Assembly (NCBI RefSeq): GCF_036373705.1 | Contig: NC_089851.1 | Coordinates: 21,203,970 to 21,267,969 of the forward strand | Direction: 5' to 3' | Source of the DNA: Amia ocellicauda | Lineage: Eukaryota > Chordata > Actinopteri > Amiiformes > Amiidae | DNA length: 64,000 bases | Part shown: positions 26,766 through 40,135 of the stretch, in pieces | How positions within the stretch are numbered: position 1 is the stretch's first letter | Layout: each line of letters opens with the position of its first letter | Made by a program: the position numbers and the translations under genes | Notes under the pieces: generated by a model | Databases searched by the model: none | Seen by the model: only the letters and a program-made list of their open reading frames with translations | Told to the model about the DNA's origin: nothing

Positions 26766-27211
26766 GCACAGTTTGCTTGGAAGACCCCTTTCTAAACTTT
26801 GATGGTACATATATCTAGTTTTGACAGCAGCATTTATTTTAATTCCCCAGACTAAACCATTACAGCCGTGCGCAAAAAAGCCAATAGCAGTGATTGTTTT
26901 GTTTAAAAATAGGTGTTCACAAAGTAACACAATATCAGATCCACATGCATACTTTATTATTAATAATATTATGTTTGTCATGCCACATATTTTAAAGATA
27001 TGAAAAGAGATCAACGTTAAAGTTTGTTGTTTCATTATGGTATGTTCCAAGGCATAGTTTAAACTTGGAAAACCACTCTCCACATTTAACCACTTAGCTA
27101 CTGGCAAATTATAAACCCCTTGGGGTGTCGAATACATCATACTCCCATCTTCATTAATACTGAGAAAATATTGATACCTACACGCTTATGATGATGATTA
27201 TGATGATGATG

Positions 27212-27299
<88 letters not shown>

Positions 27300-29905
27300 A
27301 TTTGTATTATCATTATAAATATTATTTTACTGCTGCTACTTCACATAAGCTTATGATTGCTAATAAATAATGTAAATGAAAATATATATAGTGACACATT
27401 TTACCAAAACACAACACATAAATGAGGGATTTGCCATATAGATAAAAGGAAGAAGTCAAATGAAGATGTCAAGTTATATTAACAGCATAATTTGTAAAGA
27501 TATGTTTTACAAAAACAGCAACTTTACACTTTGACAAAACTGTAATTCCCTGAAGAAATAAAGTAAAAGTGGATACATTAAAGAAAATAATTAATAAAAT
27601 GTTCATTTTATTTTCGAAGATTGTTAGCATGGCATCTGTTGAAGTCATTCTGACCACTATTACATGTCCACATATATACACACTCACACACACACCGATG
27701 GTCAAAGCAAGGGGTTACATCAACATTAAATGAGAACAGGAGAAGACTATAGGGCTAAATCAAAATGCATTCACTTTCTCATATGACTCTTATAATGAAT
27801 ACATTAAGCTACCAGTATTTTCTATTTTAAGAACGAGGACATTTTGGCATTTCTGAAAACTTTGCATATCAAATTCAGCATTACATTTTATTGGATCAAA
27901 TTAAACAACTTTTCCCAAGTTAACTTAATTACATTAAATAAATGCTAACCAAATCAATAAATAAATCAAATCAAATCAAATATTACCAAACAGAAGAACT
28001 TTCACCAAAGAAAATAACTGATTATAAACATTGTAAATGTAAATACAATGTATTTGCCTACTGTGAAATACACAACAGTGATGCTATATAAGTATGTTTA
28101 ATCTCTTGCCTGAGGTAATTACCCCCTTGCCATCTAAACACCACTACACTGATCAAATAACCAGATGAAAATTCATTCATAATCGTTGCATCTTGTATTT
28201 TGTCTGTGCTTTAATTAAAATATATTAATTTCACAGTTACCTTGCCATCAAATTCTTTCTTGACAATACAATTTAATATGTGTGATGAAACAACTTTGCA
28301 TGTGGCTTCAAAAATGACATTTAGAGCTGAATGACATTTTAACTTTTGCTGTGAATATTCAGTAGCCCAAATCAAATAACTAATATTAATTGCACCTCTT
28401 CCACCTAAAATCCAAGGGATATGTTCAATCTAGTTCTTGTGGTTTATTTTCATGGCTTGGGGGTTGGACAGCAATGAACAGATCTAATGAAAAAGTACGG
28501 TATAAAGGAAATCTAATAACGAGCTAATTTTGTCAGTCTAAATAATTATGAGAGAAAATTCCCATGCCCAAATGCTTGTGTGGTTTTTAATGTTTGGAAG
28601 TCCAGATCCCCACAAACCCCCCAGGGGCAGCAGTCATTATTAATTGTTCAGACTCATTACTTTCCTAAGAACACTAATGTAGCCTGCGTTGCTCAGGTAT
28701 CTCTCATTTTCACCACACCTCCCTGTGGAATAGCTCAGCAAACTATTTTTTAATACCTCCTGGCGCCAGAAGAAAGTTCTCATGTAATAGATACCCCATG
28801 GTGCTAAAACTGTGATTCTGCTTACTTTGTCAATCAGCCACTTGGGCTAGAGTGCATTTTAGTCTTTAAAAAAGGGACAAAATTAGAAAAATCAGCTTTT
28901 GTTGATGGCTATTTTCCACATGCACACAACTTTGTGTCTTTGCTTTGAAGTGTGTATAACCTCTGATAAAACAGTGGAGTTTAAGTATAGAAGCTACCGG
29001 AAATATAATTTAATGTACAATGATTTCATTTTTCCTTAGGAATTAGGCTGAAAACAAAACAAAGGGCATTACTATCTCTTTAATATAAGCACTCCTTGCA
29101 CAATATTTTTAGTTTCAAAAGCATTATATGATAGCATCTGACTAATAAGTCCCTGAGCAGTTTATATGATTTGGATCAATATGCACATTACACATGAGTA
29201 GATTCAGTGATAGTTATAGTAGTGAAGATGGTGGTATAGATACAGATATATTAGAAAAATATATTTTGCTAAATATATTGGAATCATAAGGAAAATATTA
29301 ATAAAATGCTGAATTGAATTAACTTGTATTGCTCCTGCAATAGTAATAAAACTTTCACTTTAAATTTTACAAATATTTAAAAGACAAAAAGAAAAACACA
29401 ATATATAAAAATGAAACTGTTAATTTGCTAACTGTTAACTTAAATCATTACTCTTGAGCGTTTAATGTGATTTTAATATGACCCTAAATGACACATACAA
29501 AAATACTTGATCTGATCATTTGATTGCAGATAATACTGGACCAAAACGAGACTTTGACTCATCTGTCATTCACAAGTGTCAGTACTAGTTATTTTTTAAA
29601 TAAAGACAATATCCATGAATTCATCCCAAATATAAAGAATATATATTTTAAACATATAGACATAAACTGAATGAGAACTACCAATGTATCGTTAAGACCC
29701 CATTATTGCCACAGGATAGCATACTTATTAGCATACTTATTTTTGTTATTTAGTGTGCTGAGGTTGAAAGCAGGTGACCTTGAAGTTGTTTTACTCCCAC
29801 TGCTGTGCCGTCTGCTCCATACTGACAAACTATTTTGTCTTTGTGTGCAAAAAGTATTATTTTTCAGATGTTACTGTCATCCTGCTTTATTTGTGTTAAA
29901 GTTAA
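26766..29905. other. No gene seen; region upstream of MSC
   Basis: The region holds a compound microsatellite (27188-27299) and otherwise unique, AT-rich DNA. The segment 28570-28870 is richer in GC than its surroundings and free of simple repeats, so it could be regulatory. No coding potential is supported. Confidence 0.45.
27188..27299. repeat. (GAT)n (TTA)n (GTA)n compound microsatellite
   Basis: Three successive trinucleotide tracts, about 110 bp in all. They explain the Ile/Ser-run ORF here. Confidence 0.95.
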
Positions 29906-29906
29906 A

Positions 29907-29974
<68 letters not shown>
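29906..29974. repeat. (AC)n(AT)n(AC)n microsatellite, left flank of a Tc1-like insertion
   Basis: AC, then AT, then AC units ending directly at the Tc1-like element at 29974. Comparable AT/AC repeats resume at 31534, so the element probably inserted into one microsatellite. Confidence 0.9.
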
Positions 29975-29975
<1 letters not shown>

Positions 29976-31528
29976 ATGCATCTGGAAAGTATTCACAGCG
30001 CTTCACTTTTTCCACATTGTGTTATGTTACAGCCTTATTCCAAAATTGATTAAATTCATTATTTTCTTCAAAATTCTACAAACCATACCCCATAATGACA
30101 ACGTGAAAGAAGTTTGTTTGAAATCTTTGCAAATGTATTAAAACTAAAAAACAAAAAAAGCACATGTACATAAGTATTCACAGCCTTTACTCAATACTTT
30201 GTTGGAGCACCTTTGGCACCAATTACAGCCTCAAGTCTTTTTGAGTATGATGCTACAATCTTGGCACACCTATTTTTGGGCAGTTTCTCCCATTCTTCTT
30301 TGCAGGACCTCTCAAGCTCCATCAGGTTGGATGGGGAGTGTCGGTGCACAGCCATTTTCAGATCTCTCCAGAGATGTTCAATCAGGTTCAAGTCTGGGCT
30401 CTGGCTGGGCCACTCAAGGACATTCACAGAGTTGTCCTGTAGCCACTCCTTTGTTATCTTGGCTGTGTGCTTAGGGTCGTTGTCCTGTTGGAAGATGAGC
30501 GCTCTGGAGCAGGTTTTCATCAAGGATGTCTCTGTACATTGCTGCATTCATCTTTCCCTCAATCCTGACTAGTCTCCCAGTTCCTGCCGCTGAAAAACAC
30601 CACCATGCTTCACTGTAGGGATGGTATTGGCCAGGTGATGAGCGGTGCCTGATTTCCTCCAGACATGAGTTCAATTTTTGTTTCATCAGACCAGAGAATT
30701 TTGTTTCTCATGGTCTGAGAGTCCTTCAGGTGCCTTTTGGCAAGCTCCAGGCGGGCTGTCATGTGCCTTTTACTGAGGAGTGGCTTCCGTCTGGCCACTC
30801 TACCATACAGGCCTGATTGGTGGAGTGCTGCAGAGATGGTTGTTCTTCTGGAAGGTTCTCCTCTCTCCACAGAGACACGCTGGAGCTCTGTCAGAGTGAC
30901 CATCGGGTTCTTGGTCACCTCCCTGACTAAGGCCCTTCTCCCCCGATCGCTCAGCTTGGCTGGGCGGCCAGCTCTAGGAAGAGTCCTGGTGGTTCCAAAC
31001 TTCTTCCATTTATGGATGATGGAGGCCACTGTGCTCATTGGGACCTTCAATGCTACAGAAATTTTTCTGTACCCTTCCCCAGATCTGTGCCTCGATACAA
31101 TCCTGTCTCAGAGGTCTACAGACAATTCCTTGGACTTCATGACTTGGTTTGTGCTCTGACTGTTAACTGTGGGACCTTATATAGACAGGTGTGTGCCTTT
31201 CCAAATCATGTCCAATCAACTAAATTTACCACAGGTGGACTCCAATCAAGATGTAGAAACATCTCAAGGATGATCAGTGGAAACAGGATGCACCTGAGCT
31301 CAATTTTGAGTGTCATGCAAAGGCTGTGAATACTTATGTACATGTGCTTCTTTTGTTTTTTATTTTTAATACATTTGCAAAGATTTCAAACAAACTTATT
31401 ACATGTTGTCATGATGGGGTACTGTTTGTAGAATTTTGAGGAAAATTATGAATTTAATCAATTTTGGAATAAGGCTGTAACATAACAAAATGTGGAAAAA
31501 GTGAAGCGGTGTGAATACTTTCTGGATG

Positions 31529-31533
<5 letters not shown>
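29974..31533 (-). mobile_element. Tc1/mariner element with about 215-bp inverted repeats (1560 bp)
   Basis: The ends read CAATGCATCTGGAAAGTATT on the left and, inverted, TAGTGCATCCAGAAAGTATT on the right. Each differs by one base from a likely CAGTGCATC original. Inverted repeats cover about 29974-30188 and 31322-31533, and AAGTATTCACAGC occurs at both the outer and inner side, an IR/DR layout. The element holds a decayed minus-strand transposase. The left flank is an (AC)n tract and the right an (AT)n tract. Confidence 0.88.
30191..31140 (-). pseudogene. Tc1-like transposase (DD34E), decayed
   Basis: The start MKSKELSVDL at 31140 is followed at once by TGA, probably CGA changed at a CpG. 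The DNA-binding part continues as KVPMSTVASIIHKWKKFGTT and GRPAKLSDRGRRALVREVTK. The first catalytic block is [11 protein letters not shown] near 30670. A frame break follows: one frame runs into SGGNQAPL and the true continuation lies in another. The last part holds [18 protein letters not shown] and LIEHLWRDLK, ending APTKY at 30191. There are 34 residues between the second Asp and the Glu. A nonsense codon and at least two frameshifts make it dead. Confidence 0.88.
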
Positions 31534-31591
<58 letters not shown>

Positions 31592-31603
31592 CATACACAC
31601 ACA
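31534..31603. repeat. (AT)n with (ATAC)/(AC) tail
   Basis: Microsatellite on the right flank of the Tc1-like element at 29974-31533. Confidence 0.92.
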
Positions 31604-34600
31604 TAAACCACAGTTAAAAAGTGCATGCAAATCTGAGTGCTCTGCAGTTTGGATTAAGGAAGGGAATAACCAAAAGCAAATATGTTAATAGAAAACTACA
31701 ACACAATAAATAAATGATAAAGAAAACAAAATCAATAGACGACTAATACAAAAAAGTGATATTGACAATACTTTAGTCACCATCTGTGACACAGACACAG
31801 CTATTCTGCAACTCCTTCAGTTTTACAATTATTTGATTGACACTAAAGTGGAAAATTAAAAAGCAATCAGCACAATAACTATTACATTTTACTTTATATT
31901 GGTTACATTGCATAGGGAACTTACTATAATTTAGTCCACAGAACAATATAGTTAGAAGCATTGTTTGACTTGCCAGTGTACCTATAGGATGTCGTGGTTT
32001 GAAGTGTTCCGTTTATCTTATTTTTTGCAACATTTCTCATAGAAAGATTTGTAACAACATAGAAGAGCTACTATATATATATTTTTAGCTGAGCTATTCA
32101 TTACATATTTCACATCACATGCAACGTCTCACATACTGTAATTGACATTGGCTGAAAATGTTCCATATTTTAGTATAGATAAAACATAACCCAGAGTTCA
32201 TTAAAGGTGGGAAATATTCAAGCACTCTTATTGTGAATATAAACATACCCTTTCAGATCTGAGATGATATAAGGTGATCTCTTCACACGGCTAAATAGTA
32301 TTGGTTCCCCACTACTTCTTGAATATTCTCAGCTAATTTGATAGCTATGTGTTATCATTCCTTTACAATCACAGTGTGAAATTTTCATTTTTATTACAAT
32401 GGTGATCCTGTGCCAGAAAATATCTAATAGCACAGCTGAGATGCATGCTGCATTTTACTGTCAAACCATGCCAAGTTAACAATGTAGGACGCTGTTTTTT
32501 GTTTTTTTTTTCTAGTTAGTTTTTTTGTAAACAAACTAATAGTGAGAGATCATTCTACTGTAACCATACTAATTGAATTCTTCTGCATTGCAATAAATGA
32601 AAGTCATATAAACTTGTCTTAATTATGACAAATGACAACTGTACAGAACTTATATCAATGTTTAATATTATTCTGTACTATTGCAACAGCAGCACTGTCA
32701 AAAGTGTAAAAGTCTGTTGAAATTTGGTGGCAACATAATGCTTGATTTATTTTCAGTTTCCATTACGGTATACATGCAAAGCACAAAGTTTCATTATGAA
32801 AAAAATATATATTTTAGAATATTGGTATGCTGCTGTTTCATTATCTCTAACAGACTATAAGAGGGTATCAGAGCAATGAGGTTTATCATGTTTCCCTCTA
32901 TAAGGCTCCTAAAAAATATGTTTTGATTAATTCAATGAAAGAGAGTGGAAGATTTTAGATATCCCTGGAAAGAAAAGCACTGCCCTGCTTTTCTTTGTTA
33001 TATTTCTCACATTTCTCTTTCTCATTCTATAGGAATGTTCCCTAATCCAAGGACACTTTCTCATACATTCATTAATCCTGCAGCTCTAAACTGTTTCACA
33101 TGAAAACTCAAAATCAGCTGGACTTCAGTAATAAAGGATCATCCTTGGACTTGTCATCTGTTGAGGTATTGAATTCCAGTATCCACACAATTATGTGATG
33201 TTGAAAATGTGGCAGCATGCCATTTTCCCCAAATTTCAAGCAGGGCACACACAATTGACCAACTGAGACACTAAAAAGAAACTAAATACATGAAATTGTT
33301 TTCATGCCTGCATGTCCGTCAATAACTTTTACAGCATTTTGTGTCTTCTGTAGTAGTTTTAAATGCCTTTACATCTATCCCAAAGATACCCACATTAGAT
33401 AACCAACATCATTACCAGTTCAGTCTCAAAACTATTTTTTTGTTTTTTACTTAGTTTTATGTCTTCATTGTTTGAGTGCTCAGTGGAGCAGACTATTACT
33501 GTCATATTCCTGTTATTTTCAGTTAATTGTATTGCGTGTTTGTACACTGTTTTTTTTTAAATAACTTTTGCAGAATAGGTAGTTTGTGTTGTTTTGTGTT
33601 TCATGGGTGTGAAAATCTGCCATCTATGCCAAACCAATATTCTCACTCAACTTGGAACCTCTGGCACAGGCGTAGATTTGAGGGGTGGGGACTTGCCCCC
33701 TCCAATATTGAAAGAGCATCATCTTGTCCCCCTCAATCATAGATGTTTTTTATGGGTGAGCCGGGGAGACCTCAAATCATTCCCTACCTTTTTATGAAAG
33801 ACATGATTATGAATAGATGATATTTAAAAAGTGTATGTGTGAAATCTTACCCCACTCAACTCGACAGCACCCCCCACCCTCCCCGCTCAACACTCAGCAA
33901 CTTGGCATCAAACCCCCACCCTGGTTCAACTACTCACATTTGAACTCTGTCAATGTTTGTAAAAGTCTAGAGTAAGTAAAAACGTAAATCTTCTTTTAGG
34001 CTGTATTTAGATCTGAAGACAAAGTATTTAAAAATGCTCTGGATCATAAAAAGTAAATCAAAATACAATGAATCTGTCAACAAACAGATCTAGAAACATC
34101 ATAATTATTGCATTGCAGTTGTGTAACTGAGTTGAGACAGGTGCAAAAAAAATGACTTCAGAAACAATTTGCATTTTCCACGCTGACTTGTTCCCATGGA
34201 CACCGTGGCTTTACAGCTGCAGAGCAACACGCATGGCATAAAAGGGAGGACTGTAACAGACCAGCCACACCAATATCACTAAAATGGATAATCTGGACTC
34301 TTTTTATGCATTTTAAAACAAGCTGTTTAAAACATTACAGTTTTGTGATATACCCACAATACAACCCGTTCTATATTACTGTTCTTACTGGAAGAGTAGC
34401 AGTACACTTTCTTACACCAATCTAAACTTTTATCAGGTTTTCCTGTATCTCTCTTTTTCTTTAGACAATTATAAACATTGCAAGTTGTTGAAGTTCGGAG
34501 TGGATTGAAATCACTGTTTATGACCCTTTAATAAACAATATAATAACGGTGAATTCCACTTCACTTCAGTTTTTAACAAACAAGAATTTGGTTGTTCTAC

Positions 34601-34779
34601 ATTTAATTAAAGATCCATTTGCCTTTTCTAAACATTGTGATTGTGAGCATTAAATTAAAATTATGTATTGTAAGATATCTAATAAGAATACCTAATAATC
34701 TTAATAATTTAAATATTTGTTTATTTTAATACACTCCAAAAAGTTTGCCCATGTGAAAACTCTTGTGGTAGCAAAATGT

Positions 34780-34812
34780 ATTATTATTATTGTTGTTGTT
34801 GTTGTTGTTGTT
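34780..34812. repeat. (ATT)n(GTT)n microsatellite
   Basis: Short compound trinucleotide tract. Confidence 0.9.
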
Positions 34813-37301
34813 ATATGTGTTGAGCTATAGCTGGGATGGACCGGTCTTCAACAGGACGGCTATGTTTAAATATGAAGTTCTTCTTCAAACACCGTTCTCT
34901 CTGCAAAATTACTCTCTATTACATACTCTTTATTTAACCTTAAAATAAAGCACTTAAATAAACTCTCCACTCCCCCTTTCTGTTCTGTTCCACTTTCAAA
35001 ATGAAAAGGACCTGGTACATTTTACTTTGAGCATTATTGCATTAAGGTATTTCTGTCACTGTTTTGGTATCATGACCAGTACAGTTTCTACTGACATTAA
35101 ACCACAAGATAAATGGAATGCCCTTATTTTAACAGCGCTTCTGAATTTTAAGTAATACTGCGCATTAAAGTTGATTAATGCTTATCCTCCAGGTTGTTGA
35201 TTGACAGCCATAGTGACACTGACAAACACACACACCTACCAGGGCTTACTGGTAAAATAGGCTGGTACACTTTATGCACCAAAGATGAAGCTGGGACACT
35301 TCTGGCATCTACAGCAGTTAAGTGTCCTGGTCAGATATGTGATCTCCTCCGAGTCTGAGAGCAGGCATCTGGAGAGCTTCATGCACACACAGATTAAATA
35401 AATAACACACACACTCCTTGATAACTGATGACTTTGTGTTAGTGTGTTGAGATACGATTGGAGTTGTAGTTGGGATGTTACAGTGTAATACAGCATAGTA
35501 TAATTCAATAAAACAGTCAACAGTATTTTACAGAACAATATAGTGCATCATAGTACAGTGTATTACAGTGCACTACAGCATACAAGAGTACAATATTGTG
35601 TATTACAGTACAGTAGGGTGTACTTAGCACTGTTTTGTCCCCTATGGTACCTTTTTAGTCGTGTTTGACATGTTTTAGTTGCGTATGATACTTCTTGTCT
35701 TTACTTTCCTAATTTTCCTCCAATTTCATATTAAAGAGACTACGATGTAAAAATGGCTTAATTAACCTTCACTGAATCATAATAATGATAATCAAAAGAA
35801 TAAGATCTGTGGTTTATAGCATTTTCAAATCTGCTTCTATGGCTTCATGTTACACTAAAAATGCAAACAGATTGTAAGATTATATAAAGCTGTGAGCTTT
35901 AAATGATTGATTTTATTGGTCTTTTAGTGGTGAGAAATTGAAGGGCTTAAATTCAACTTTCTCCTTTTGTGTTCTGTTTCACTTTCTTTCCACTCATCTG
36001 AATGCGGAAATGTTTATATGCATGACCCTTTTCTGTGTATTAAACCCCACATAGTCAGAGGAATTGGTTTTGTATGTGTGTGTGTGGTGGGGGGAAGGAC
36101 TAATCCACAAACTCCATAAATCTCTATCACTGTCACTAACAGTGACAAAAAGTAATGTCACATGCAGACACATCTTCAGCTACTTTAAAGTCTAGTTATT
36201 CTAGTTACCGTCTTGGTGAAATAATGTGTAAAATGTATGCATTTGAAACTATTACTAAACCATAAGTACTTTTCAGTTCAATCTATAGCTTCAGCAGGAC
36301 ATCCTTACAAACCCACTTTATGATGTGATTGTTGAAAAGAACAACAGTCTTCAGACCCTCAAGTAGGCATTGTACAAATATTATAGTTCCATTCATATGT
36401 TTTACAGTTGCTATCATTGACCCATATACAGTTTATTTGTTAAGCAAATACTTACAATTTGGAGCACTTTCATGAATTGACTTTGAATTTCGGTGAGCTG
36501 TGTATAAGCCTTCTATTTCAAACATCTCTGTCTACTTAACTGTTAAAAGGCTGTGGGCTAGTAGCTGTAACAAATCCTATCCTGAATTACTTGCTCATTA
36601 CTAGTTAGTATACCCAAGGGAAATTTAAGTGCTGTGTCTTGGAACAGAAAGGCATATTATACTGTGATGCCTGTACTGATCTCTGACAGATGTGGGATTT
36701 ACTTTTTTGTGTGTGTGTGTTTTGTTTTTACATCATTTGCTTCTAAAGCCAGTGTTGAAAACCAGTCCATCTGCAGGTGCACACACTGTGTAATACTATA
36801 AGAATAATTAATGAGTTGAGAGAGAACATCTCTGATTGTAGAATCCAGAATTCCTTCGTTTATTTTAATTATACCTCAATGTCTCAACACTGCACACTGT
36901 TTGAGAAAGTTGTGAGGTTTTGTATTTTGTATCATATTCCATGAAATAGTGCCATAGATCTGTTTGTTAAAATAACTAACTATATATTTAAATTTGTAGA
37001 GACAGATATGACATTACAAAATATGTAAAATATTGATACCTTAGTGGTTATTGTGTCTTTGATCCTCTTCTCAATTGTAAATTACAGTAATAAGGCAGAG
37101 GATTCATGATTCTAAGTAGGCTACTATATATGCATGCATGCATGTACATATGTATGTCTGTCCATAATGGGCAGGATGGGTTTCGGGGTACAATCCTAAT
37201 AGAAATCTGATTCCACTAATCAAACTGATAAGTTCTATATTGGATAAATTATCACATTTACTCTCAAGAATGGTGAGAGTGGAAAAGATGGGATGATTGA
37301 A

Positions 37302-37365
<64 letters not shown>
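37302..37365. repeat. (ATT)n microsatellite
   Basis: About 21 ATT units. It gives an asparagine run on the minus strand that is not a gene. Confidence 0.95.
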
Positions 37366-38744
37366 GATTGCAGATTGTACTCAAAGTCAAAGTGACCAAA
37401 CACAATGTTTTCAATAATAGCAGTTTTTTATATTTTGTATATGTATAGTATAGATTAAGTAGTATGGTGAATACTTTGGCTTCTGTACTTTTTTTGTATA
37501 TATTGATTTACATTTGAATAGGTAGTATTTTGATGTATTTGTGGGCACAGCGAAAGAGTGAAAGACTATTTAATGTTCTTCTGGACAAAGCTTATATACA
37601 TAGAATGTATTGTTTTGGGAATCTGACAAGATTGAGAGCTTACATTAAAAGTAATAACTAAAAGTAGTGTTTAATACTAATGACCTGATTGCTTCATACC
37701 AATGATGTCAAATCGTATTCCCATTGGACTAATAAGCTGAACAGTATAACATCACAGCAAAATCCTACATTTGTTGTGCAGGTGCAAAGAATGATATTTT
37801 ATACTCTCTAAGAGAATGCTTTTGTATACACCGTGAAATTGCCATTAAGGCTGATCAACGAGCTTATTTAATATAATGTCTTCTTCATGGGAATTTTATT
37901 TCTCTGTTTCAAAGTAAGAGTTGAATTATGTGGGCTCTGTAATAAATAAGAATTATGTTTGTTCCACTCACCAGCACAGAAAGCATTTTGCTATGACAAA
38001 GCCTTAAAGTGATATCAAGTCCGGGCTTGAAGCCAATTGGAATTTACATGCTAATTCTTTAACTCACACAGAACTCCTTATGAGTTATTGTTGCAATAAA
38101 TTTGTTTCTGTGGTACTTCACATAGCATTTAGCATATTCTTTGAATATGCCAGGAAAGGGCATATCTATCTATAAATCATATTCTGGCCTTACAAATATC
38201 CTTTTATCTTTCATTCATATCATACATATTATCCATTTTCAAAAACACTTTTCAGAATTCAAACTGAACTTCTAGAAACAGAGCCAAAGAATAAAAACAA
38301 CAGCGGAATTTAATACATTGTCTTTACAAAAATACAGCTTTGGAAAGCAGAGCAGACAGAACCTATTTTAATTTAAGCTTTTCATTGTATCAAATCAAAT
38401 ATGTATTTGCACATTGAAAACTAACCAGTGTTGGTTGATGACAGTGAATGCGAGCAGTTGTGTATGTCAGACACTGTGAATTCAGTACATAGTCATGACT
38501 GATAGAGCATAAGAAGAATAAAGCACAAGATGTAATGGGGAGCAGAACAAATGTCACCATGAATATTCAGATGTTATATATATATATATTTATTGCTAAT
38601 TTAGAAGATACATTTAACAGAGAAAAATAGTAATTTTAAAACTTTAAAATAAAACTAAAGGCTAATTAAAATGAGTCCAGCACATCATTTTCCATGTATA
38701 TGTGTATATAAATCAACGACGACTTCAAGAACTCTCAAATGCAA

Positions 38745-39241
38745 GCTAGAAAACTGGACTGAACCAATGTCAAACAAAACCAAAGTTATTGAAAATTGAA
38801 GCAGATAAGGGAAGAAGCCAAAAGTTTTGTTTACCTTGGACAACAAGTCAGCACAGATGCAGATATTATGGAAGCAATCAACAGAAGAATGAATTCGCAA
38901 GAAGATATCTACCCATTTGCCTGAAGAGAGAAGTATTTGATCAATGCATACTACCAGTGCTTACTTAGGGGTGTGAAACCTTGTCATTAATACAAAAAGT
39001 AAACAGAAACTGTGGACGACACAAAGGAGCATGGAAAGATGTATGCTTGGAATAACAAAAAGAGATATAAAAATAAATGAATAGATCAGAGAACAAATGA
39101 AAATGTGACAATTGAAAGAGTGGAAATGTTAAAATGGCAAGGGGCCGGACGCATTACAAGAAAAACAGATCAATGATGGACAAATGAAGCTATTGTATGT
39201 ATCCCAGGAGATAAGAAAATACCTAGGAGATGACCACATAA
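38745..39241 (+). pseudogene. Non-LTR retrotransposon reverse-transcriptase remnant (3' end of ORF2)
   Basis: In shifting frames the plus strand reads LKREVFDQCILPVLT, stop (expected Tyr), GCETLSLIQKV. A frameshift follows, then KLWTTQRSMERCMLGITKRD, then INE, stop (expected Trp), IREQM. This order (LPVLTYGCET, then MERRMLGI-type, then RNEWIR-type motifs) is typical of the C-terminal part of RTE-like or related LINE reverse transcriptases. Several stops and shifts show it is dead. Its 3' end is cut off exactly where the LTR begins at 39242. Confidence 0.65.
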
Positions 39242-39724
39242 TGTCACAGCCCAATCTAGCACTTCTACAAACCATGTCTAAAGCACTTCCACATTTCCCC
39301 ACCAGAGGTTACCATTGCCTCATTGATACCGGTCTGCTCTCCCAGCTTCCTGCAGGCAATCATTCAGTCATCACAGGAATCACCCTGATTACTTACAACG
39401 CACAAGCTCCCCATCATCCAGGTTATCTGCTTCCCTATTTAAACCCCTTCCTGGCTCTCACTGTAGTGTTTAATCTCCAAGTAGTTTCCTTTTTGATCTC
39501 CTGTTTTCCACCTCTGACTTCTTGTGACCTTGATTTCTGAATTTGCCCACACACTGTTTGCCTCATCAACTGACCCTTGCCTGTGACCATGACCATGCCT
39601 GGCCTTGCCTTCATTTGCCCTGCCTTGCTGGTACTTGACCTCTACTTGTTTTTGGACGTGTCTACCACGCTCCGCACTTGGGTCCTCCGCTTCCCTGTTG
39701 TCCCCAGTCCTATGGACCGTGACA
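39242..39724 (+). mobile_element. Gypsy-type LTR (483 bp)
   Basis: It begins TGTCACAGCC and ends CCGTGACA, so TGTCAC/GTGACA form a perfect 6-bp terminal inverted repeat with the canonical TG...CA ends. Seventeen bases later a gag-like reading frame starts, fixing this as a 5' LTR. No second LTR is seen in the window, so the rest of the element has been lost. It sits at the broken end of a LINE remnant. Confidence 0.7.
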
Positions 39725-39741
39725 GAAAACGCTGACTTCAA

Positions 39742-39834
39742 ATGGACCCAGTGGATCTCCCAGAGGTGCAGACAGCCCTCACCGCCCAGGGAGCCATGCT
39801 CAGTGAGCGTGAGTGGATGCTCCGGCAGATTGAG
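39742..39834 (+). pseudogene. Start of a Gypsy gag gene, truncated
   Basis: The frame reads MDPVDLPEVQTALTAQGAML then SEREWMLRQIE, 31 residues in the style of the N-terminus of fish Ty3/Gypsy gag proteins (MDP..., then A-L-x-x-Q-G-A-x-L). Similarity ends at about 39834, where a repeat starting TAGGGCTGCAC follows. No capsid, protease or polymerase sequence remains. The very short spacing from LTR to ATG is unusual and is discussed as a finding. Confidence 0.65.
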
Positions 39835-39838
39835 GTTA

Positions 39839-40080
39839 CTAGGGCTGCACAATTAATCAAATTCATATCATTCTAAAAAGCAGAAAGATACGATTTTGGG
39901 TTTTTATCAAAAAAATTACAAGCTGTCAGTAACACAATATAGTATATATTAATGCATTCATTTTATTTTTAGCACCTTTCAGCCGCTATACATGACTATA
40001 AGCAACGCCTCTCGTGCCTCTTCATGCTCGCTAGTGCAGCTCAGGTATCGCTTCAGTGAAAACAACAACCCATAAGAGTT
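39839..40080. repeat. Possible hAT-like terminal fragment
   Basis: TAGGGCTGCACAATTAATC resembles a frequent fish hAT-type element end. The right boundary is not identified, and only the left ~25 bp supports the call. Confidence 0.3.
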
Positions 40081-40135
40081 ATAATGGTGGGTCTCAGAAG
40101 GATAAGAATAAACATTTCCATAATGTACAGTCATA

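Larger units (their letters stand above)
31604..38744. other. No gene seen; 7.1 kb AT-rich intergenic DNA
   Basis: No coding region is supported. The segment 33660-33930 is rich in C and G runs (GGGGTGGGGACTTGCCCCCT and later CCCCCCACCCTCCCC) and resembles a dispersed fish repeat. Microsatellites occur at 34780-34812 and 37302-37365. A run of loosely repeated TACAGTGTATTACAGT units covers 35500-35630. Confidence 0.45.

Noticed and set aside
37104..37403. Asn-run ORF on the minus strand
   Set aside because: Product of an (ATT)n microsatellite.
39184..39540. 118-codon ORF on the plus strand
   Set aside because: It spans the boundary between the LINE relic and the LTR in a frame used by neither.
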